This document shows positions 17,416 through 25,842 of a DNA stretch of 64,000 bases, one piece after another (within the stretch, counting starts at the first letter, position 1; every line of letters begins with the position of its first letter). The position numbers and the translations under genes were made by a program. The notes under the pieces are model-generated. The model did no database searches. It was not told the origin of the DNA and worked only from the letters and a program-made list of their open reading frames with translations. This DNA comes from Bacillus nitratireducens (GTDB taxonomy: Bacteria > Bacillota > Bacilli > Bacillales > Bacillaceae_G), in contig NZ_MAOC01000084.1 of the NCBI RefSeq assembly GCF_001884135.1, positions 100,972 to 164,971 on the forward strand, read 5' to 3'.

Positions 17416-18033
17416 TTAAAACGGTCTTTCTAATCCTGCTGCAGTATGGGCTCCTAAAATAATTAAGCGAGTTAATTGCATTGCCATGAAATGTGGGGTA
17501 TAAATCATGCCTCTTTTTAACCATGACATAATCATTCCGATATGAGCGCCTGTAACATAACTAATAAGAATATCACGAGGGACCATAAGGTCTTCATCAT
17601 CTGGCTGGGAAATAGATAAGCTTAATGTTAAATGTGTTTGAATTGTTTTCATCATTTTATAAGAATAGTTTCCAGCTGCCTTATCGCCGAGCATAACGTT
17701 ATAGAAATTAGTATTTTCTGCGATATGCTCAAACAAAGCTAAAAAAGTTGGATGCGGTGAATCAAAAGTGAGCTGAAAATCTTCTTTATTTCGATTTTGT
17801 GGTTTAATTACTTCAGCTAATTTTTCTAGCATTTCTTCTATGCTTTTGTCTAATAAATCATATTTATCATGGTAATGGCTATAAAATGTAGCGCGATTTA
17901 CAGGAGCGCGTTCCGCGATATGTTGCACAGTTACATTTTCAAAGCCCTTTTCGCCTACTAAAGCGACAAAAGCATCCTGTATGAGTTGTCTCGTTCGTTT
18001 TACACGTGGATCATTTGTATTTTTAATAGACAT
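17416..18033 (-). CDS. TetR/AcrR family transcriptional regulator
   Basis: 205-residue repressor. The N-terminal helix-turn-helix (about 10-56: AFVALVGEKGFENVTVQHIAE region, then NRATFYSHY) is typical TetR. The C-terminal domain resembles the TetR_C_33 class found in many Firmicutes. It is transcribed divergently from the HlyD/MFS efflux pair and an elaborate palindrome lies between them, so it most likely represses that pump and itself. The inducer is unknown. Confidence 0.9.
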   Translation of the reverse strand: MSIKNTNDPRVKRTRQLIQDAFVALVGEKGFENVTVQHIAERAPVNRATFYSHYHDKYDLLDKSIEEMLEKLAEVIKPQNRNKEDFQLTFDSPHPTFLALFEHIAENTNFYNVMLGDKAAGNYSYKMMKTIQTHLTLSLSISQPDDEDLMVPRDILISYVTGAHIGMIMSWLKRGMIYTPHFMAMQLTRLIILGAHTAAGLERPF

Positions 18034-18062
18034 TTTACTTCACCTCGTTTAATTTTTTTAAC

Positions 18063-18103
18063 TTAAACAACACATATATAGTGTAATGTTGTTTAAACAA
18101 CAT
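18063..18103. promoter_or_regulatory. Probable TetR-type operator with repeated half-sites
   Basis: A perfect 18-base palindrome, ATGTTGTTTAAACAACAT, lies at 18086-18103. A further half-site TTAAACAACA at 18063-18072 is the exact inverse of TGTTGTTTAA at 18087-18096. The half-sites lie just upstream of the regulator start and within the divergent promoter region. Confidence 0.75.
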
Positions 18104-18328
18104 ATAGGTTTAAATTGTTGGTTGTAGATTCGGCATAATTATTTATAATTATAAACGATAGTCCTTCAGAAATCAGCACCGCTCGCAGACAGACGAAATA
18201 AGGTTTGTACTGCAAAGGGTGTGATTTTTTTGTTTAAAAGTTAATATAATTAACAATTAAGCAATATAAACAATAAGGATGTAAATAGTTTAGAAAAAAA
18301 TTATATGCGATATAAGGAGAGGAATGCA

Positions 18329-18982
18329 ATGAATCAGTTTCGAAGAATGGTAATTATCAACATTATCACATTAATTGTATTAGTTGGCGGCGGTATCGGC
18401 GGTTATTACTACTACAATCAAGCAGAAAATTATTTAAAAACAGACAATGCAAAAATTGACGGAAAGGTAATTCCGATTGCATCACCAGTAGCAGGTAAGT
18501 TAACAGACTGGAAAGCTGAAGTAGGAAAAAACTACAATGAAAACGATAAATTAGGTGCTGTCACTGTAGCAGGAGCAAATGGCGAACAAACAGTAGACGT
18601 AACAATTCCGCAAAATGCTACGGTTGTACAATCAAACGCAACAACAAACGCGTTCGTTGGAGCAGGTAGCCCAATTGCATACGCATTTGATATGAGTAAT
18701 TTATGGGTAACAGCAAACATTGAAGAGACAACTATTGATGATGTTCAAAAAGGTCAAACAGTAGATGTATATGTAGATGCATACCCAGATACAACGTTAA
18801 CAGGAAAAGTAGAACAAGTTGGATTAACAACAGCGAATACATTCTCGATGTTACCATCAAGTAACGCAACAGCGAACTATACGAAAGTAAAGCAAGTTGT
18901 ACCAGTTAAAATTTCTTTAGATCATAGTAAATCAGTAAATATTGTTCCTGGAATGAATGTGTCAGTTCGTATTCATAAGTAA
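18329..18982 (+). CDS. HlyD-family efflux adaptor (EmrA-like)
   Basis: 217-residue membrane-fusion-type protein with one N-terminal membrane helix (about residues 8-27), then a short lipoyl/barrel region (KIDGKVIPIASPVAGKL, later VPGMNVSVRIHK). It is shorter than proteobacterial EmrA and lacks a long coiled coil, as in Gram-positive versions. It should assist the adjacent MFS pump, 12 bases downstream. The start at 18329 is supported by AAGGAGAGG. The earlier ATG at 18305 precedes the ribosome site. Confidence 0.88.
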   Translation: MNQFRRMVIINIITLIVLVGGGIGGYYYYNQAENYLKTDNAKIDGKVIPIASPVAGKLTDWKAEVGKNYNENDKLGAVTVAGANGEQTVDVTIPQNATVVQSNATTNAFVGAGSPIAYAFDMSNLWVTANIEETTIDDVQKGQTVDVYVDAYPDTTLTGKVEQVGLTTANTFSMLPSSNATANYTKVKQVVPVKISLDHSKSVNIVPGMNVSVRIHK

Positions 18983-18994
18983 GGGGGAGATGAG

Positions 18995-20779
18995 ATGTCC
19001 TCAATTGCAATTGTAGGATATGCACTATTTTGTATAATCGTCTTCTTCCTTGTAAATCGTCTTTTACGAAAGAAAAAAACGAATATGGGAGAAGAACAAG
19101 TCCCAGCCGTAAGTAAAATAGAGGTAACTAAAGCAGAAACAGAACTTGAACAAAAACAAGAAATAGAAGCTTCTAACGTAGTGGAATTAGAAACAGGGAA
19201 GCAAGAGCAAGTAAAGCAAGAAAAAGAAATGCTGAAGAGACAATTGCCGGTAGAGAATGTGAATGTAAAGGCAGTTGTAGCTGTATTAATTCTTGGTATG
19301 TTCGTTTCTATTTTAAACCAAACAATCATTAATGTTGCGTTGCCTCCATTAATGAACGAATTTAACGTATCAACTTCAACGGCCCAATGGTTAATTACAG
19401 GTTTCATGCTTGTAAACGGAATTTTAGTACCGATTAGTGCCTTTTTAGTTTCGCGATTTACGTATCGTAAATTATTCGTAGCGGCAATGTTATTTTTCAC
19501 GGTAGGATCTATCATTTGTGCTACATCAGGTAACTTTACAATGATGATGACGGGCCGCATTATTCAAGCGGTTGGTGCAGGTATTTTAATGCCGGTTGGT
19601 ATGAATATCTTCATGACATTATTCCCGCCTCATAAGCGCGGAGCAGCGATGGGACTACTAGGGGTAGCAATGATTTTAGCGCCAGCTATCGGACCAACTA
19701 TTACAGGTTGGGTGATTGAAAATTATAGCTGGAACTTAATGTTCTACGGTATGTTTGTGATTGGTTTAATTATTACGTTCTTATCTTTAAAATTCTTCAC
19801 ACTAGCACAGCCGGTGTCTAAAACAAAGTTAGATGTATTTGGTGTTATTAGTTCAAGTATTGGACTAGGAAGCTTATTGTACGGATTTAGTGAAGCTGGA
19901 AATAATGGCTGGACTAGTGCAGAAGTTGTTATAACACTTATCATCGGTGTCATTGGTTTAGCAGTATTTATTTGGAGAGAGTTAACAACGGACAATAAAA
20001 TGCTTGATTTACAAGTGTTTAAATATCCAACGTTCACTTTCACATTAGTAATTAACGCAATCGTAACGATGGCATTATTCGGAGGTATGTTATTACTTCC
20101 AGTATATTTGCAAAATATTCGCGGCTTTACGCCAATGGAATCTGGTCTACTACTCCTTCCGGGATCATTAATTATGGGGATTATGGGACCAGTTGCAGGT
20201 AAACTATTTGATAAGTATGGTATTCGTCCGTTAGCAATTGTCGGATTAGCCATTACAACATTTGCGACATATAAATTTACAACGTTATCAATGGATACAC
20301 CGTATAGCGTTATTATGACGGATTATATTATACGTTCAATTGGTATGTCATTCATTATGATGCCAATTATGACAGCTGGTATGAACGCGTTACCGATGAA
20401 ATTAATTTCTCACGGTACAGCAACGCAAAATACGTCAAGACAAGTAGCTGGTTCAATTGGAACGGCGATATTAATTACGCTTATGACGCAACAAACTACT
20501 GCTCACGTAGCGGATTATGGCAATATGTTAACAACGTCAAACCCGATTTTAGTTGATAAAGTACACGGTATGGGCCAAAGCTTAGCGGCATTAGCCGGAT
20601 CAGCTCAAGCAGGAGATGCGATGAGCACGCAACTATTATTCGGACAAATTTCTAAGCTATCTGCGATTAATGGCATTAACGATGCCTTCTTAATTGCAAC
20701 AATATTAGCCGGTATTGCTTGGGTGTTATCGTTCTTCTTACCATCAGGCAATAAACCAAATAGAAAAGCAGGGAATTAA
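18995..20779 (+). CDS. MFS drug efflux transporter, DHA2 (EmrB/QacA) family, with extra N-terminal helix
   Basis: 594 residues. The DHA2 14-helix core begins near residue 90 (AVVAVLILGMFVSILNQTI, then ALPPLMNEFNVSTSTAQW, the family motif), and contains the motif-C region (GPTITGWV). Ahead of this is an unusual extension: a separate hydrophobic helix (residues 3-22), a KRKK-type basic stretch and about 60 Glu/Lys/Gln-rich residues that could form a coiled coil. Efflux of a drug or hydrophobic toxicant is inferred; the substrate is unknown. Probably repressed by the divergent TetR-type protein. Confidence 0.92.
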   Translation: MSSIAIVGYALFCIIVFFLVNRLLRKKKTNMGEEQVPAVSKIEVTKAETELEQKQEIEASNVVELETGKQEQVKQEKEMLKRQLPVENVNVKAVVAVLILGMFVSILNQTIINVALPPLMNEFNVSTSTAQWLITGFMLVNGILVPISAFLVSRFTYRKLFVAAMLFFTVGSIICATSGNFTMMMTGRIIQAVGAGILMPVGMNIFMTLFPPHKRGAAMGLLGVAMILAPAIGPTITGWVIENYSWNLMFYGMFVIGLIITFLSLKFFTLAQPVSKTKLDVFGVISSSIGLGSLLYGFSEAGNNGWTSAEVVITLIIGVIGLAVFIWRELTTDNKMLDLQVFKYPTFTFTLVINAIVTMALFGGMLLLPVYLQNIRGFTPMESGLLLLPGSLIMGIMGPVAGKLFDKYGIRPLAIVGLAITTFATYKFTTLSMDTPYSVIMTDYIIRSIGMSFIMMPIMTAGMNALPMKLISHGTATQNTSRQVAGSIGTAILITLMTQQTTAHVADYGNMLTTSNPILVDKVHGMGQSLAALAGSAQAGDAMSTQLLFGQISKLSAINGINDAFLIATILAGIAWVLSFFLPSGNKPNRKAGN

Positions 20780-20794
20780 TTTCCCTGCTTTTTT
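20766..20794 (+). terminator. Intrinsic terminator after the MFS gene
   Basis: AAGCAGGGAA (20766-20775) pairs with TTCCCTGCTT (20781-20790), followed by TTTT. It overlaps the last codons. Confidence 0.93.
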
Positions 20795-20800
20795 ATGTTT

Positions 20801-21163
20801 TTATGTAGTTAAATATAAAAGATGATAAGCAGTCAAAGAGCATAATCCCGTTATAAACAAAATTATCCCCATAGAACGAATATGTGTGAATTGTCTCCCG
20901 CTTATAATAGCTAATAGTCCGGCTAAAGGGAAGAAGCTCCAATATAAAGTTCCTGAAATTGGGAGCATCCGCTCTAAATCTATTCCATAGCCTATACAAA
21001 TGATAGGAACAACGATAAGCGATATGCTAATCAATCCCGCTATAAAGGTAAGTAATTTTCGGTATTTAATTCCGGCAGCAATTAAAAAAATGCCCACGAT
21101 GACTTCACATAGCATCAAAATAGGGCCTAAGATAATCCAAACTAACAATCCGGTAACTTCCAT
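20801..21163 (-). CDS. Small four-helix membrane protein, paralog A
   Basis: 120-residue hydrophobic protein with about four membrane helices and no recognised domain. AAGGAG lies upstream of the ATG. It shares the pattern LMLCxxxxGIFLxxxGIxxRK and a later YW-FxLAGLLA segment with the 118-residue protein encoded directly upstream on the same strand (21177-21533). The two are therefore tandem paralogs, separated by 13 bases. Function unknown; the neighbouring efflux genes are on the opposite strand. Confidence 0.7.
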   Translation of the reverse strand: MEVTGLLVWIILGPILMLCEVIVGIFLIAAGIKYRKLLTFIAGLISISLIVVPIICIGYGIDLERMLPISGTLYWSFFPLAGLLAIISGRQFTHIRSMGIILFITGLCSLTAYHLLYLTT

Positions 21164-21176
21164 GTGTAATAACTCC

Positions 21177-21533
21177 TTAATGAATGAAATATGAATCAGG
21201 CATAGACATGAGCTGATAACAAATAGCTGCGAACAGTCCTAACGAGAAAATAATGAATCCCATATTACGTATACTTTTAATTTTTGAACGTGCCCCATTA
21301 ATCCCTGCTAATAAACCAGCTAGAGAGAAAAGCATCCAATATAGAACCGCTGGAATATGAAGAACATCCTCTCCGTTTATACCTTTGTTCAAACAAATAA
21401 AAGGCATTATAACGAATGAGCAGCAAATAATCCCCATTAAAATAGCAAGGAATTTACGATGAATAATTCCGGTTACCACTAAAAAAATACCACCAGCAAT
21501 TCCGCACAACATGAGAAGTGGCATAAAAAGCAT
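21177..21533 (-). CDS. Small four-helix membrane protein, paralog B (possibly truncated start)
   Basis: 118 residues, four predicted membrane helices, paralogous to the next gene (20801-21163). Alignment by eye suggests its first helix lacks about ten residues compared with the paralog. No ribosome site precedes the ATG, and a 20-base inverted repeat begins only four bases upstream with an in-frame stop inside it. The gene may have lost its original start to insertion of that repeat. It may be poorly expressed or dead. Confidence 0.5.
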   Translation of the reverse strand: MLFMPLLMLCGIAGGIFLVVTGIIHRKFLAILMGIICCSFVIMPFICLNKGINGEDVLHIPAVLYWMLFSLAGLLAGINGARSKIKSIRNMGFIIFSLGLFAAICYQLMSMPDSYFIH

Positions 21534-21536
21534 CCA

Positions 21537-21588
21537 AATATTACTTAATTAACATAGGTAAACGCCTTTATGTTAATTAAGTAATATT
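21537..21588. repeat. Perfect 20-base inverted repeat
   Basis: Arms at 21537-21556 and 21569-21588 are exact reverse complements (AT-rich, containing TTAATTAA) around a 12-base loop. It sits directly at the start of the paralog-B gene. It lacks a T-run on either strand, so it is not an ordinary terminator. Confidence 0.85.
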
Positions 21589-21652
21589 TTACTACATGAG
21601 GTTTATTTTGGATATTGTAAATAAATATGAATAATTTGATAGGAATGTATGG

Positions 21653-21730
21653 ATGATATGTTATTGGCTCTTAGAAAAGCTAGGGGATAGTGTGACGGGA
21701 GAAGCGTTTGAAGTTGTTATAAAAGAGTAA
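21653..21730 (+). pseudogene. Possible short gene remnant
   Basis: A 25-codon frame (MICYWLLEKLGD... ending EVVIKE) runs into a stop just before a strong terminator. It has no ribosome site, and an in-frame stop lies upstream. It looks like the C-terminal end of a lost gene whose terminator remains. The parent family is not recognised. Confidence 0.3.
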
Positions 21731-21755
21731 AAGAGGTATCGGGATGATACCTCTT
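21731..21755. terminator. Bidirectional terminator before the CPBP gene end
   Basis: AAGAGGTATC (21731-21740) pairs with GATACCTCTT (21746-21755), followed by T on the + strand and preceded by A-rich sequence, so it can also end the minus-strand CPBP gene. Confidence 0.88.
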
Positions 21756-21757
21756 TT

Positions 21758-22471
21758 TTACGTTGAAAAGGCGATTATATTAGTCAAAATATGTAATAGT
21801 ATAGCGGGAATAATAGATTTAGTTTGTTTGTACAATAAACAAGCAAATATTCCCGTCATAAATGCGCTAATCATAACTCCCACAGAGTACGTATGAGCAA
21901 TACCGAAAATTAAACTTGAGAGAATTACAGCTGGCCAAAAGGTAAACTTCTCTTCGAAAAAACGAAGAAGAATACCTCTGCATACAAGCTCTTCAAAAAT
22001 AGGTGCAAAAATCCCACCAGCTAGAAGTAAGAGAAGTGGATAGTGCTCTAGTGTTGAAAGTTGTAATGCATCAGACTGTTCTTGTACGGATGAAGGGAAT
22101 AATTTATCTAGTACAAACATATCTACAAACAGGGTGAGTACATAATAAATGAGAACATAGATGTACATCTGAAAAGATTTTAAAACTCGAAAATCGAATG
22201 TAGGTAATACTAGTTCTTTCAGTGGTTTATATTTCATGATATATACGATTAGTAAAAGTAGGGCAACTAATTCATAACTTACATTTTTTATAGATTCAAG
22301 CAAAGGTTTATTTGTATCTGGGTTAATATATCCATATAACTCAATAGGTAAAAATGTAAAGAGTATATTTATTAATGAGAGACACGGAAAGAGAATGAAT
22401 AAAACTCCAAGAAATTGTAACCATGACATAGAGTTTTTCTGTTCGTGTGGAATTTGTGTAGCGGGTTGCAT
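21758..22471 (-). CDS. CPBP-family intramembrane metalloprotease (CAAX/Abi type)
   Basis: 237-residue membrane protein with about seven helices. The family motifs are present: EELVCRG (Glu-Glu-x3-Arg) near residue 160 and FGIAHTY (metal-binding His) about 30 residues later. Such proteins cleave or bind membrane peptides; many protect against bacteriocins. The substrate here is unknown. It is monocistronic on the minus strand. The upstream region carries a pair of imperfect 25-base direct repeats that could be regulatory. Confidence 0.85.
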   Translation of the reverse strand: MQPATQIPHEQKNSMSWLQFLGVLFILFPCLSLINILFTFLPIELYGYINPDTNKPLLESIKNVSYELVALLLLIVYIMKYKPLKELVLPTFDFRVLKSFQMYIYVLIYYVLTLFVDMFVLDKLFPSSVQEQSDALQLSTLEHYPLLLLLAGGIFAPIFEELVCRGILLRFFEEKFTFWPAVILSSLIFGIAHTYSVGVMISAFMTGIFACLLYKQTKSIIPAILLHILTNIIAFST

Positions 22472-22514
22472 ATGTTCAAATCACCTCTTTATATTTATAT
22501 ATAAAATTATAGTT

Positions 22515-22579
22515 GATTTGAATTTGGAATGTTACGTTTAAATATTACATACAAGATTCGAATTTGAAATATTCCGTTT
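22515..22579. repeat. Two imperfect 25-base direct repeats upstream of the CPBP gene
   Basis: Segments 22515-22539 and 22555-22579 share the pattern GATTyGAATTTGrAATrTTnCGTTT with 5 mismatches, 40 bases apart (about four helical turns). They lie 44-108 bases upstream of the CPBP start, where activator or repressor sites would be expected. Confidence 0.5.
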
Positions 22580-22600
22580 GTTTTTTAGGGGGAAATAATA

Positions 22601-22632
22601 AAAGAGGTATCACTCTGTAGTGATGCCTCTTT
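22601..22632. terminator. Terminator of the HD-domain gene
   Basis: 14-base stem 22601-22614 with 22619-22632 (one G-T pair), A-rich on its left side, which becomes the T-run on the minus strand. Confidence 0.85.
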
Positions 22633-22633
22633 C

Positions 22634-23191
22634 TCATTGATAACTATGTTTTGCCTTGCTATTCGATTTCGATTGCTCTATTTGCAATTCACGCTCTACC
22701 AATCGGTCTAATTGTTGGATAGCTTTCAATGCTTTTTCATAAGAAATCGTTCTATAATGATGTGCGCCACCCGGTTCCTCATCGGCTTCATCCGCCCACT
22801 TAATAACGTTTTGTAGAGGTGTTCTTTCAAGCGTTTGTTCTAGTAGGAAAGAATCGGTGTGCAGAAGAATTGCAACAGAAATTTCTTTTGCTAGTTTCGG
22901 ATGTTCTCCTAATCTAATAAGCAATTTATGAGCTCTTTCTGCTCCTTTAATTGCATGTATATCATTCTTTTTATACAAGTCATAGTCCCATTCGCCGCCT
23001 GTGTACCACGTATGGTGTCCGATATCATGAAGGAAACCAGCCTTTGTCGCAGCATCGACTGAGGCGTGATGCTTTTTAGCTAGGTGAAACGCATGGTAAG
23101 CGACAGCAATCGCGTGGACCATTCCAGAACGGTTTACATATTTTTGTGTAATGTGATGTTTAAAAACTTGTTCAAGCGTAATACGGTGCAT
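22634..23191 (-). CDS. HD-domain phosphohydrolase
   Basis: 185-residue protein with an HD superfamily metal-dependent phosphohydrolase domain. Early His (VHAIAVAYHAFHLA), the HD pair in GFLHDIGHHTW and later LLHTDSF are the expected metal ligands. Members hydrolyse nucleotides or signalling nucleotides; the substrate cannot be told from the sequence. The C-terminus is a short, Lys/Ser-rich tail. Monocistronic on the minus strand with its own terminator. Confidence 0.82.
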   Translation of the reverse strand: MHRITLEQVFKHHITQKYVNRSGMVHAIAVAYHAFHLAKKHHASVDAATKAGFLHDIGHHTWYTGGEWDYDLYKKNDIHAIKGAERAHKLLIRLGEHPKLAKEISVAILLHTDSFLLEQTLERTPLQNVIKWADEADEEPGGAHHYRTISYEKALKAIQQLDRLVERELQIEQSKSNSKAKHSYQ

Positions 23192-23325
23192 AAAACATTC
23201 ACTCCTTTTATCTAATGGTGTATATGAAGAAAATCGATCGGTTTAAATGTATTTTGAACATTGTACTCCATCAATCAGCGTTAGTAAAGTAGAAATGTTT
23301 AGGAGAAGAAAAAAATTTTCGTAAA

Positions 23326-23357
23326 AAAATCACCTCGGCTTATGCTAAGGTGATTTT
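23326..23357. terminator. Terminator of sspI
   Basis: AAAATCACCT (23326-23335) pairs with AGGTGATTTT (23348-23357). Read on the minus strand it precedes a T-run. Confidence 0.88.
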
Positions 23358-23365
23358 CAAATTGC

Positions 23366-23575
23366 TTATTTTTTTAATCCTTGCTCCAGTGTTTCTAACA
23401 TTTCGTGTTTTTCATTTTCATCAGCATTTTTCCAAATGACTTCGAATAAAACGCCAAGACCTGGAAGCATTTTTTCTTCACCGCTTTGAATTGCATCGAC
23501 AATCGTTTCTTGTAATTGGTCTTGTGAATTCCCAGTTACATTCGCTAATACAGCGCCGCGTAAATTAAAACTCAT
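23366..23575 (-). CDS. sspI: Small acid-soluble spore protein I
   Basis: 69-residue minor SASP starting [16 protein letters not shown], the SspI signature, deposited in the spore core. The ATG at 23575 is chosen because GAGGTG precedes it by 7 bases; a GTG three codons upstream has no ribosome site. In B. subtilis sspI also lies next to the SpoU-type methylase gene ysgA and pheS, matching the order here. Expression is expected in the forespore, although no clear sigma-G promoter is marked here. Confidence 0.93.
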   Translation of the reverse strand: MSFNLRGAVLANVTGNSQDQLQETIVDAIQSGEEKMLPGLGVLFEVIWKNADENEKHEMLETLEQGLKK

Positions 23576-23690
23576 GATTTTCACCTCTTCTTCAGAATTG
23601 AAACTGACGTTAGTTTTTGTTCTTTTTTATGTAAATATGTATGAAAAATAGGCTATAATGATAAGACAAGAAGAGAGGGAAATACATATT

Positions 23691-24455
23691 ATGAAAAACA
23701 TTGATTCAGTACAAAATCCGCGTGTGAAGCAGTGGAAAAAGCTGCAGACGAAAAAAGAGCGCGATAAAAAAGGTTTATTTTTTGTAGAAGGATTCCATTT
23801 AGTAGAGGAAGCTTTAAAGGCGGGAGTTGTAACAGAACTTATCGTTTCTGATCAGACAGATCTTCCGAAAGATTGGACAGTTAATGATGTGGAAATGTAT
23901 ATTGTGCCTGAAGCAATTGTAAAAATACTTCGTGAAACAGAAACAACGCAAGGTGTATTTGCTGTTTGTGAAAAGCATGAGAAAGAAGTAGCTCTTACTG
24001 ATGGGAAGTTTCTTTTATTAGACGGCCTTCAAGACCCAGGTAATTTAGGAACGATCATTCGTACAGCTGATGCAGCTGGTATTCATGCCGTTGTGCTTGG
24101 AGAAGGATGCGTTGATGTTTATAATAGTAAAGTACTCCGCTCTACACAAGGTTCTATTTTCCGCTTACCAATTGTAAAAGGGAACTTAGAAGAATGGGTA
24201 GACAAGTTAAAAGAAAATAACGTCCCTGTATATGGAACAGCTCTTGAAAATGGAGTTCCGTATGGTGAAGTAACACCGGCCGGAAGTTTTGCATTAATTG
24301 TAGGAAATGAAGGAAGCGGCGTACGCCAAGAAATTCTTGCGAAAACGGATCAAAACTTGTATATTCCAATTTATGGCGGGGCAGAATCATTAAATGTTGC
24401 AGTTGCAGCAGGGATTTTAACGTATTATTTACAAAGCCCGGTTGCGAACAAATAA
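23691..24455 (+). CDS. SpoU/TrmH-family RNA 2'-O-methyltransferase (YsgA-like)
   Basis: 254-residue SPOUT methyltransferase. The N-terminal substrate-binding domain (about 1-95) starts IDSVQNPRVKQWKKL. The SPOUT knot domain carries the three motifs: DPGNLGTIIRTADAAG (motif 1), IVGNEGSGV (motif 2) and IPIYGGAESLNVAVAA (motif 3). It probably methylates a ribose in 23S rRNA; the site is not known from sequence. TATAAT at 23653-23658 is a likely -10, so the upstream ATG at 23658 cannot be translated, supporting 23691. The pheST T-box operon follows. Confidence 0.9.
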   Translation: MKNIDSVQNPRVKQWKKLQTKKERDKKGLFFVEGFHLVEEALKAGVVTELIVSDQTDLPKDWTVNDVEMYIVPEAIVKILRETETTQGVFAVCEKHEKEVALTDGKFLLLDGLQDPGNLGTIIRTADAAGIHAVVLGEGCVDVYNSKVLRSTQGSIFRLPIVKGNLEEWVDKLKENNVPVYGTALENGVPYGEVTPAGSFALIVGNEGSGVRQEILAKTDQNLYIPIYGGAESLNVAVAAGILTYYLQSPVANK

Positions 24456-24519
24456 AAAACTTCTTATAATAAGTTGAAGTATATGTTTGTAATGAACATA
24501 CAATAAAAGTTAAATAACG

Positions 24520-24765
24520 AAAAACGTTGATAGAGAAGAGTAGCTTACAAAATCGCCATATAGGGAGAGAGTGCCATAGACTGAAAGCATTCTTATGGTA
24601 GACGGAAGTGAATTCACCTCTGGAGTTGACGCCAGGACCATTTATATGTAAAGGCGTTCCGGTCAGAATTGATCGTTATAACTAATGAGTGGGCAGACTT
24701 GTTCTGTCAATTTAGGGTGGTACCGCGAATTTACCTCGTCCCTTTTTGGGAGCGGGGTTTTTTTA
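24520..24765 (+). promoter_or_regulatory. T-box leader of pheST (phenylalanine)
   Basis: Stem I contains TAGAGAAGAGTAG; the specifier loop shows TTC at 24613-24615 followed by A and CCTC, so it reads tRNA-Phe. T-box sequence AGGGTGGTACCGCGA at 24714-24728. Terminator ACCTCGTCCC with GGGAGCGGGGT, then seven T. Confidence 0.95.
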
Positions 24766-24789
24766 TTTTTAAAATTAGGAGGGTTCCAA

Positions 24790-25824
24790 ATGGAAGCACG
24801 TTTAAAAGAGCTAAAGCAAAAAGCGTTAGAGCTTATTGAAGAAGCGAAAGAGCTAAAAGGCTTAAACGATGTACGCGTAGCGTATTTAGGGAAGAAAGGC
24901 CCAATTACAGAAGTATTACGCGGCATGGGAAAATTATCAGCAGAAGAGCGTCCACGTATGGGAGCATTAGTAAATGAAGTACGTGAAGCGATTCAAACGC
25001 GTCTAGACGACAAAATTGGTAACTTAGAAAAAGCAGTGATTGAAGCGAAATTGGCTACTGAAACAATTGATGTTACACTACCAGGTCGTCCTGTTGAGAC
25101 AGGTTGTCACCATCCGTTAACAGCTGTTGTTGAACAAATTGAAGATGTATTTATCGGTATGGGTTATGAAGTAGCTGAAGGAACAGAAGTAGAAAAAGAC
25201 TACTACAACTTCGAAGCATTAAACTTACCGAAAGATCATCCAGCGCGTGATATGCAAGATACATTCTACATTACAGAAGAAACGTTACTACGTACACATA
25301 CATCTTCTGTGCAAGCACGTACGATGGAAAATAATAAAGAAAAAGGCCCGATTAAAATTATTTGTCCTGGTAAAGTGTATCGCCGCGATGACGATGATGC
25401 GACGCATTCACACCAGTTCATGCAAATTGAAGGTCTTGTAATTGATAAAAACATTCGCATGAGTGATTTAAAAGGTACACTGCAAGTATTCGTGAAAAAG
25501 ATGTTCGGTGAAGATCGTGAAATCCGTCTTCGTCCAAGTTTCTTCCCATTCACAGAGCCATCTGTAGAGATGGATATTTCTTGTATGATGTGTCACGGCA
25601 AAGGTTGCGGCACTTGTAAAGGAACTGGCTGGATTGAAATTTTAGGCGCAGGTATGGTTCACCCGAACGTACTTGAAATGGCTGGTTATGATTCAAAAGA
25701 ATATCAAGGTTTCGCATTCGGTATGGGCGCAGAGCGTATCGCAATGTTGAAATACGGCGTAGATGACATTCGTCATTTCTATACAAATGATGTACGTTTC
25801 TTACAACAATTCAAACGAGCGTAA
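24790..25824 (+). CDS. pheS: Phenylalanyl-tRNA synthetase alpha subunit
   Basis: 344-residue alpha chain of the heterotetrameric class II PheRS. An N-terminal coiled coil (about 1-85, binding tRNA) leads to the catalytic domain. Motif 2 region FRRD-like ([11 protein letters not shown]), [10 protein letters not shown], and motif 3 [13 protein letters not shown] are visible. ATG at 24790 follows TTAGGAGGG and comes right after the T-box terminator, so the longer reading frame upstream is leader. pheT follows after 18 bases. Confidence 0.98.
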   Translation: MEARLKELKQKALELIEEAKELKGLNDVRVAYLGKKGPITEVLRGMGKLSAEERPRMGALVNEVREAIQTRLDDKIGNLEKAVIEAKLATETIDVTLPGRPVETGCHHPLTAVVEQIEDVFIGMGYEVAEGTEVEKDYYNFEALNLPKDHPARDMQDTFYITEETLLRTHTSSVQARTMENNKEKGPIKIICPGKVYRRDDDDATHSHQFMQIEGLVIDKNIRMSDLKGTLQVFVKKMFGEDREIRLRPSFFPFTEPSVEMDISCMMCHGKGCGTCKGTGWIEILGAGMVHPNVLEMAGYDSKEYQGFAFGMGAERIAMLKYGVDDIRHFYTNDVRFLQQFKRA

Positions 25825-25842
25825 GGGAAGGAGAGGATAAAT

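Noticed and set aside
24685-24789. N-terminal extension of pheS
   Set aside because: It would translate through the T-box and terminator. The family start and ribosome site are at 24790.
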